Shown: positions 60,596 to 64,000 of the stretch, in pieces
How positions within the stretch are numbered: position 1 is the stretch's first letter
How the letters are laid out: every line of letters starts with the position of its first letter
Origin: RUG11237 sp045119215
GTDB lineage: Bacteria; Bacillota; Clostridia; Lachnospirales; Lachnospiraceae
Assembly: GCA_045119215.1 (NCBI GenBank)
Contig: JBGVDD010000168.1
Location: 1 to 64,000, forward strand
DNA: 64,000 bases
Direction: 5' to 3'
The notes under the pieces: generated by a model
Told to the model about the DNA's origin: nothing
Database searches by the model: none
What the model saw: the letters and a program-made list of their open reading frames with translations, nothing else
Position numbers and translations under genes: made by a program

Positions 60596-61588
60596 ATGGA
60601 ACAGCAGGAAGTAATCATAAATATACCTATGGAACATATGAAAAACGTGTTTGGGCAGTTTGATACTTATGTTAAAAAAATAGAACGAACCTTAAATGTA
60701 ACAATTGTGACCAGGGGGGAAGGAATTCATATAACAGGTACCGAAAAAACGGTGGAAAAGGCAAAATCAATTTTTGAACAGCTTACTTCTTTGTCCTTAA
60801 GGGGGAATACAATCACAGAGCAAAATGTGGACTATATTCTTTCTTTGTCTTTCGAGGAAAAAGAGGGGGAAATTCTTGAAATTGATAAAGACTTAATATG
60901 TCATACAATTCAGGGAAAACCCATTAAGCCAAAGACCATTGGACAGAAAGAATATGTAGATGCAATTCGGGATAAGATGATTGTATTTGGAATCGGACCT
61001 GCGGGAACCGGGAAGACTTATCTGGCAATGGCAATGGCGATTCAAGCATTTAAAAGTGACGAAGTAAGCAGGATTATTCTTACACGACCGGCCATTGAAG
61101 CAGGGGAGAAATTAGGATTTCTTCCAGGGGATTTACAAAGCAAAGTAGATCCTTACTTAAGACCTTTGTATGATGCCTTGTATCAAATTATGGGTCCGGA
61201 TAGTTTTGCAAAAAATATGGAAAAAGGGTTAATTGAGGTGGCGCCGTTGGCCTATATGAGAGGAAGAACCTTGGATAATGCTTTTATTATTTTGGATGAA
61301 GCACAGAATACCACACCGGCTCAGATGAAAATGTTTCTTACACGAATAGGATTTGGCTCAAAGGTAGTGGTAACAGGTGATGCGACCCAGAAAGACTTGC
61401 CCAAGGATCAGAAATCAGGTTTAGAAGTGGCTGAGAGGGTTTTGAAAAAGATTGAGGATATTAGTTTTTGTAAATTGACCAGCAAAGACGTGGTGCGTCA
61501 TCCATTGGTTCAAAAAATTGTTAAAGCATACGATGATTATGAGAGTAAGCAGCAACCCAAAACCAGAAATAGAGGTAATTCTAAATGA
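60596..61588 (+). CDS. phoH: PhoH-family ATPase
   Basis: 330 residues. N-terminal KH-like domain (about 1-75), then a P-loop domain with Walker A GIGPAGTGKTYLAMAMAIQAF, DEAQN Walker B and RPAIEAGEKLGFLPGD; VVTGDATQKDLP and QNTTPAQMKMFLTR are conserved. PhoH2-like proteins couple ATPase/helicase activity to RNA; the phoH-HD-ybeY cluster is linked to ribosome quality control. ATG 60596 with AAAGGA upstream. Confidence 0.95.
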   Translation: MEQQEVIINIPMEHMKNVFGQFDTYVKKIERTLNVTIVTRGEGIHITGTEKTVEKAKSIFEQLTSLSLRGNTITEQNVDYILSLSFEEKEGEILEIDKDLICHTIQGKPIKPKTIGQKEYVDAIRDKMIVFGIGPAGTGKTYLAMAMAIQAFKSDEVSRIILTRPAIEAGEKLGFLPGDLQSKVDPYLRPLYDALYQIMGPDSFAKNMEKGLIEVAPLAYMRGRTLDNAFIILDEAQNTTPAQMKMFLTRIGFGSKVVVTGDATQKDLPKDQKSGLEVAERVLKKIEDISFCKLTSKDVVRHPLVQKIVKAYDDYESKQQPKTRNRGNSK

Positions 61589-62766
61589 TAGAACAAAGGA
61601 AAAAGAGTTGTTATATATTTATACCGTTGTTGTTTGAAACCGTGATTTGTTCCATGATATTGTCAAAGGGCGTTTGGCATATGAATGTACAGAAAATGCT
61701 GGCTATATCTATTTTGGCAGTGGCACTGGTTGGAGCGTTTTTTGTTTCGTATGTAGTGGACGTTATCAATGATATACAAAAAAACATCTATAGAACCTAT
61801 CCTGTTGGGGAGATTGTTGTGTTCTTTCAACTAGGATTGGCATGTGCGGTGTTAAGTGTGTACCTTTCGGATTATCTGGATATTTTTCTGCTTTTGCCAG
61901 TGGCTTTTGGCGTATCTATGGGCATAGGACCAGCTATTGTGGGGCAGGCTATGTTTTTGAGCCTTGCCTTTTTGTATGGTGGTATTCCTGCGGAATTAGT
62001 GTTGTTTTATTTTATCCCAGGAATCGTTGCAGTGTATATGAGTAATTGTCTTAAAAACAAGAATCAATACTTTTATGGACTGGTTATCCTGTTTATGACC
62101 CAGTTATTATCTACCGCTGTTTGTGTGTTTTTCTGTACACAAAGATTCGCCCTGTCAGTGTTGGGTTCGTTGATATTAGGAGCTTTTATCAATGTGACAG
62201 GTGTAGCGGTTTTAGTGCCATATATTATGAAAAGCAGAAATAGACAAACTGATATGTTGTTGGAGGTGATATCCCCAAAACATGAAATAATGATGACATT
62301 AAAAAATAATAAGACCAAGGTGTATGAACATGGAAAGCGCACTTCACAAATTGCCTCTAGGGCAGCAAAAATAATTGGTGCAGACGAAGTTTTGACGGTA
62401 GCAATTTGTTTTTACTATAATTATGCAAGGACGTTAGGTAAGAACTATGTAGATCCTTTTATAGAAAATGCATATTGGAGGAAAATTCCTCAGATATTGG
62501 TAGATAATGTAGTGGCTATGTCGTCCCAGAGCAGGGAAGTACTCTCAAAGGAGGCAAGTATTGCACTGGTAGCTGAAACTCTTTGTCTGGCAAAGGAGTC
62601 CAGATATAGAAATGGAATAGCAGAACCAGGATACTTAGAAGCACTTCTTCGTCAGAAGGTAACGAAAGGGCTGCTTGATATGTCAGAGATGACAATGAGA
62701 GAATATGCGATAATAAAAAGTTGTATCATGGAAGAATTATGTGGAAGTGTTCAGGAGGAAGTATGA
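61585..62766 (+). CDS. PgpH-like membrane protein with a degenerate HD domain
   Basis: 393 residues. An opening hydrophobic segment and about seven membrane helices (35-205), then a cytoplasmic HD-like domain (about 240-390). It stands at the PgpH position between phoH and ybeY, but at 393 residues it lacks the large extracellular part of PgpH (about 700). H249 of the first motif (VYEHGKR) is kept; the defining HD pair is replaced, reading YYNYARTLG with N279 and Y280 where YYHDIGK is expected. Metal-dependent c-di-AMP hydrolysis should be abolished. Binding without hydrolysis, or partnering another enzyme, is possible. Confidence 0.8.
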   Translation: MIEQRKKSCYIFIPLLFETVICSMILSKGVWHMNVQKMLAISILAVALVGAFFVSYVVDVINDIQKNIYRTYPVGEIVVFFQLGLACAVLSVYLSDYLDIFLLLPVAFGVSMGIGPAIVGQAMFLSLAFLYGGIPAELVLFYFIPGIVAVYMSNCLKNKNQYFYGLVILFMTQLLSTAVCVFFCTQRFALSVLGSLILGAFINVTGVAVLVPYIMKSRNRQTDMLLEVISPKHEIMMTLKNNKTKVYEHGKRTSQIASRAAKIIGADEVLTVAICFYYNYARTLGKNYVDPFIENAYWRKIPQILVDNVVAMSSQSREVLSKEASIALVAETLCLAKESRYRNGIAEPGYLEALLRQKVTKGLLDMSEMTMREYAIIKSCIMEELCGSVQEEV

Positions 62767-63260
62767 CAATAAACTTAGAAGAAGAATATCAGCTTGATTT
62801 AGGAATACCGTATTATGAAATTGCACAAAGAGTAGTGAATGGTGCCTTGGACTACCAGCAATGCCCTTATGAGTGCGAAGTGAATATTATTCTTGTGGAC
62901 AATGAAAAGATACATAACATTAACTTGGAATGCAGAGAGATAGATAGACCAACAGATGTTTTGTCTTTTCCTATGGCTGAATATGAAGAAGCAGGAGATT
63001 TTAGTTTGTTAGAAGAAGAACAGCCAGAGTGTTTTCATCCGGAAAGTGGTGAGCTAATGCTGGGGGACATTATTATCTCCCTTGATAAGGTAAAAGAACA
63101 GGCTCAAAATTATGGACATTCTTACATCAGAGAATATGCCTTTCTTATTGCCCACAGTATGTTACATTTGATGGGATTTGATCATATGGTAAAAGAAGAG
63201 GAAATTGTAATGTTTCAGAAACAGGATGAAATTCTGCAAAAATTAGATATTACCAGATAA
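62763..63260 (+). CDS. ybeY: endoribonuclease YbeY
   Basis: 165 residues. The zinc motif HxxxHxxGxxH reads HSMLHLMGFDH; RPTDVLSFPM and GDIIISLDKVKEQAQNYGHS are family segments. YbeY processes 16S rRNA 3' ends and degrades defective 70S ribosomes. ATG 62763 with AGGAGG overlaps the end of the HD-like gene by 4 bases; an ATG at 62721 lies deep inside that gene. Confidence 0.96.
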   Translation: MTINLEEEYQLDLGIPYYEIAQRVVNGALDYQQCPYECEVNIILVDNEKIHNINLECREIDRPTDVLSFPMAEYEEAGDFSLLEEEQPECFHPESGELMLGDIIISLDKVKEQAQNYGHSYIREYAFLIAHSMLHLMGFDHMVKEEEIVMFQKQDEILQKLDITR

Positions 63261-63282
63261 TAAAAGTTGGAAAGGAAAAACT

Positions 63283-64000
63283 ATGGGTAAGAAACAAGAG
63301 AGTAATACGGGGTTTGTAATTCAGGGCAGCATTCTGGCTATGGCATCTATTATCGCCCGTATTATTGGATTAGTTTACCGGGTTCCGGTGACACGTATCA
63401 TTGGAGATTACGGAAATGGTTTATATGGATATGCCTTTGAGGTGTACAATATGGTTTTGATTATTTCTTCCTATTCTCTCCCATCTGCTATGTCAAAACT
63501 AGTGTCTGCCAGAGCAAATAGGGGACAGCACAAAGATGCATACAAGATATTCAAAGCAGGATTGATGTTTGCTATTGTAGTGGGGCTGATAGCGTCTTCC
63601 CTTACTTTTTTGATGGCAGATTTCATTTCAACTATTATTATGAAAGATGGAATGATAGCATTATGTCTCAGAGTTTTGGCACCAACCATTTTCGTAGTAG
63701 CGGTTATGGGTGTAATCAGAGGGTATTGCCAAGGCCTGGGAACCATGATTCCAACGGCTATTTCCCAGATTCTGGAGGCAATCGTCAATGCGGTTGTAAG
63801 CATTGTGGCGGCGGCTTATCTATTTTCTTATGGGACTAAAGTGGGAAAGGTGTTGCAGGAAGAAAAATATGCAGCTGCATATGGTGCTGCAGGTAGTACC
63901 TTAGGTACTTTGATAAGTGGAATCATGGGTCTGCTATTTATGATTTTTGTTTTTACAATGTATAGTACCGTTTTGAAAAAGAAATTAAAACGGGATGTGC
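63283..64000 (+). CDS. MATE/MOP-superfamily flippase, SpoVB/MurJ-like, 3' end beyond window
   Basis: The frame is open from ATG 63283 (AAAGGA upstream) to the window end, 239 residues. VIQGSILAMASIIARIIGLVYRVPVTRIIGDYGNGLYGYAFEVYNMVLIISSYSLPSAMSKLVSARANRGQHKDA is typical of the polysaccharide-exporter/SpoVB branch of MOP flippases, with about six helices in view. Such proteins flip lipid II or lipid-linked sugars; SpoVB acts in the spore cortex. Substrate and final length (usually 500-540) cannot be seen. Confidence 0.85.
   Translation, partial: MGKKQESNTGFVIQGSILAMASIIARIIGLVYRVPVTRIIGDYGNGLYGYAFEVYNMVLIISSYSLPSAMSKLVSARANRGQHKDAYKIFKAGLMFAIVVGLIASSLTFLMADFISTIIMKDGMIALCLRVLAPTIFVVAVMGVIRGYCQGLGTMIPTAISQILEAIVNAVVSIVAAAYLFSYGTKVGKVLQEEKYAAAYGAAGSTLGTLISGIMGLLFMIFVFTMYSTVLKKKLKRDV

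Overview
The window is low-GC DNA with dense short operons, strong AGGAGG ribosome sites and many GTG/TTG starts. Gene content points to a spore-forming, probably motile member of the Clostridia, most likely Lachnospiraceae: yqfC/yqfD sporulation genes, a soluble chemotaxis receptor, a sigma-28-type promoter, luxS, the ylxM-ffh-rpsP-khpA-rimM-trmD-rplS-lepB-rbgA-rnhB order, and a large secreted amylase. I cannot resolve the genus from sequence alone. No rRNA, tRNA or CRISPR array was seen.

Left third (1-23.4 kb), accessory and envelope-stress genes. A transposase tail is followed by a MntA/HepT (MNT-HEPN) toxin-antitoxin pair enclosed by an imperfect direct repeat of a gene end plus terminator. 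Next is a BceRS-BceAB-type peptide sensing and detoxification module with its operator. A decayed stretch follows: small membrane protein, internally deleted glycosyltransferase, hydrolase remnant, and a GNAT-SnoaL fusion. A secreted GH13 amylase with starch-binding modules is split by one in-frame TAG. A second two-component system with a MacB-like ABC exporter comes next, and then a YtrA-type GntR regulator with an ABC-2 transporter and a CPBP protease. One three-part promoter pattern (TTTAAG, 5 nt, TTTAAT, 11 nt, TATGAT) precedes three of these units and suggests a small shared regulon.

Middle (23.5-44.4 kb), housekeeping genes. A soluble chemotaxis receptor leads into the SRP/ribosome operon, which is interrupted between trmD and rplS by a 1106-residue secreted beta-helix protein. 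After it come two signal peptidases flanking rbgA, then rnhB, a FliK-like/FlhB-tail pair (ylqG-ylqH position), yraN, pgeF, a GH13 protein that has lost its catalytic residues, luxS, a UPF0303 protein, a pseudouridine synthase and a fumarylacetoacetase-family enzyme. Fragments of one interspersed repeat family lie at 9.44, 33.84 and 41.2 kb, and the last supplies the luxS stop codon.

Right third (44.5-64 kb). A MoxR-DUF58-transglutaminase operon is followed by lexA divergent from a yneA-like division inhibitor, with three SOS boxes between them, then a chromosomal tyrosine recombinase, a TtcA-like enzyme, a PerM transporter, dtd, a YdjM-like protein, an S1 protein, rlmH, a zinc-ribbon membrane protein, a small gene behind a sigma-28-like promoter, and pyrimidine-nucleoside phosphorylase. 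The window ends with yqfC (unusually divergent from yqfD), yqfD, phoH, a PgpH-like protein with a destroyed HD motif, ybeY, and the start of a MATE/MOP-type flippase.
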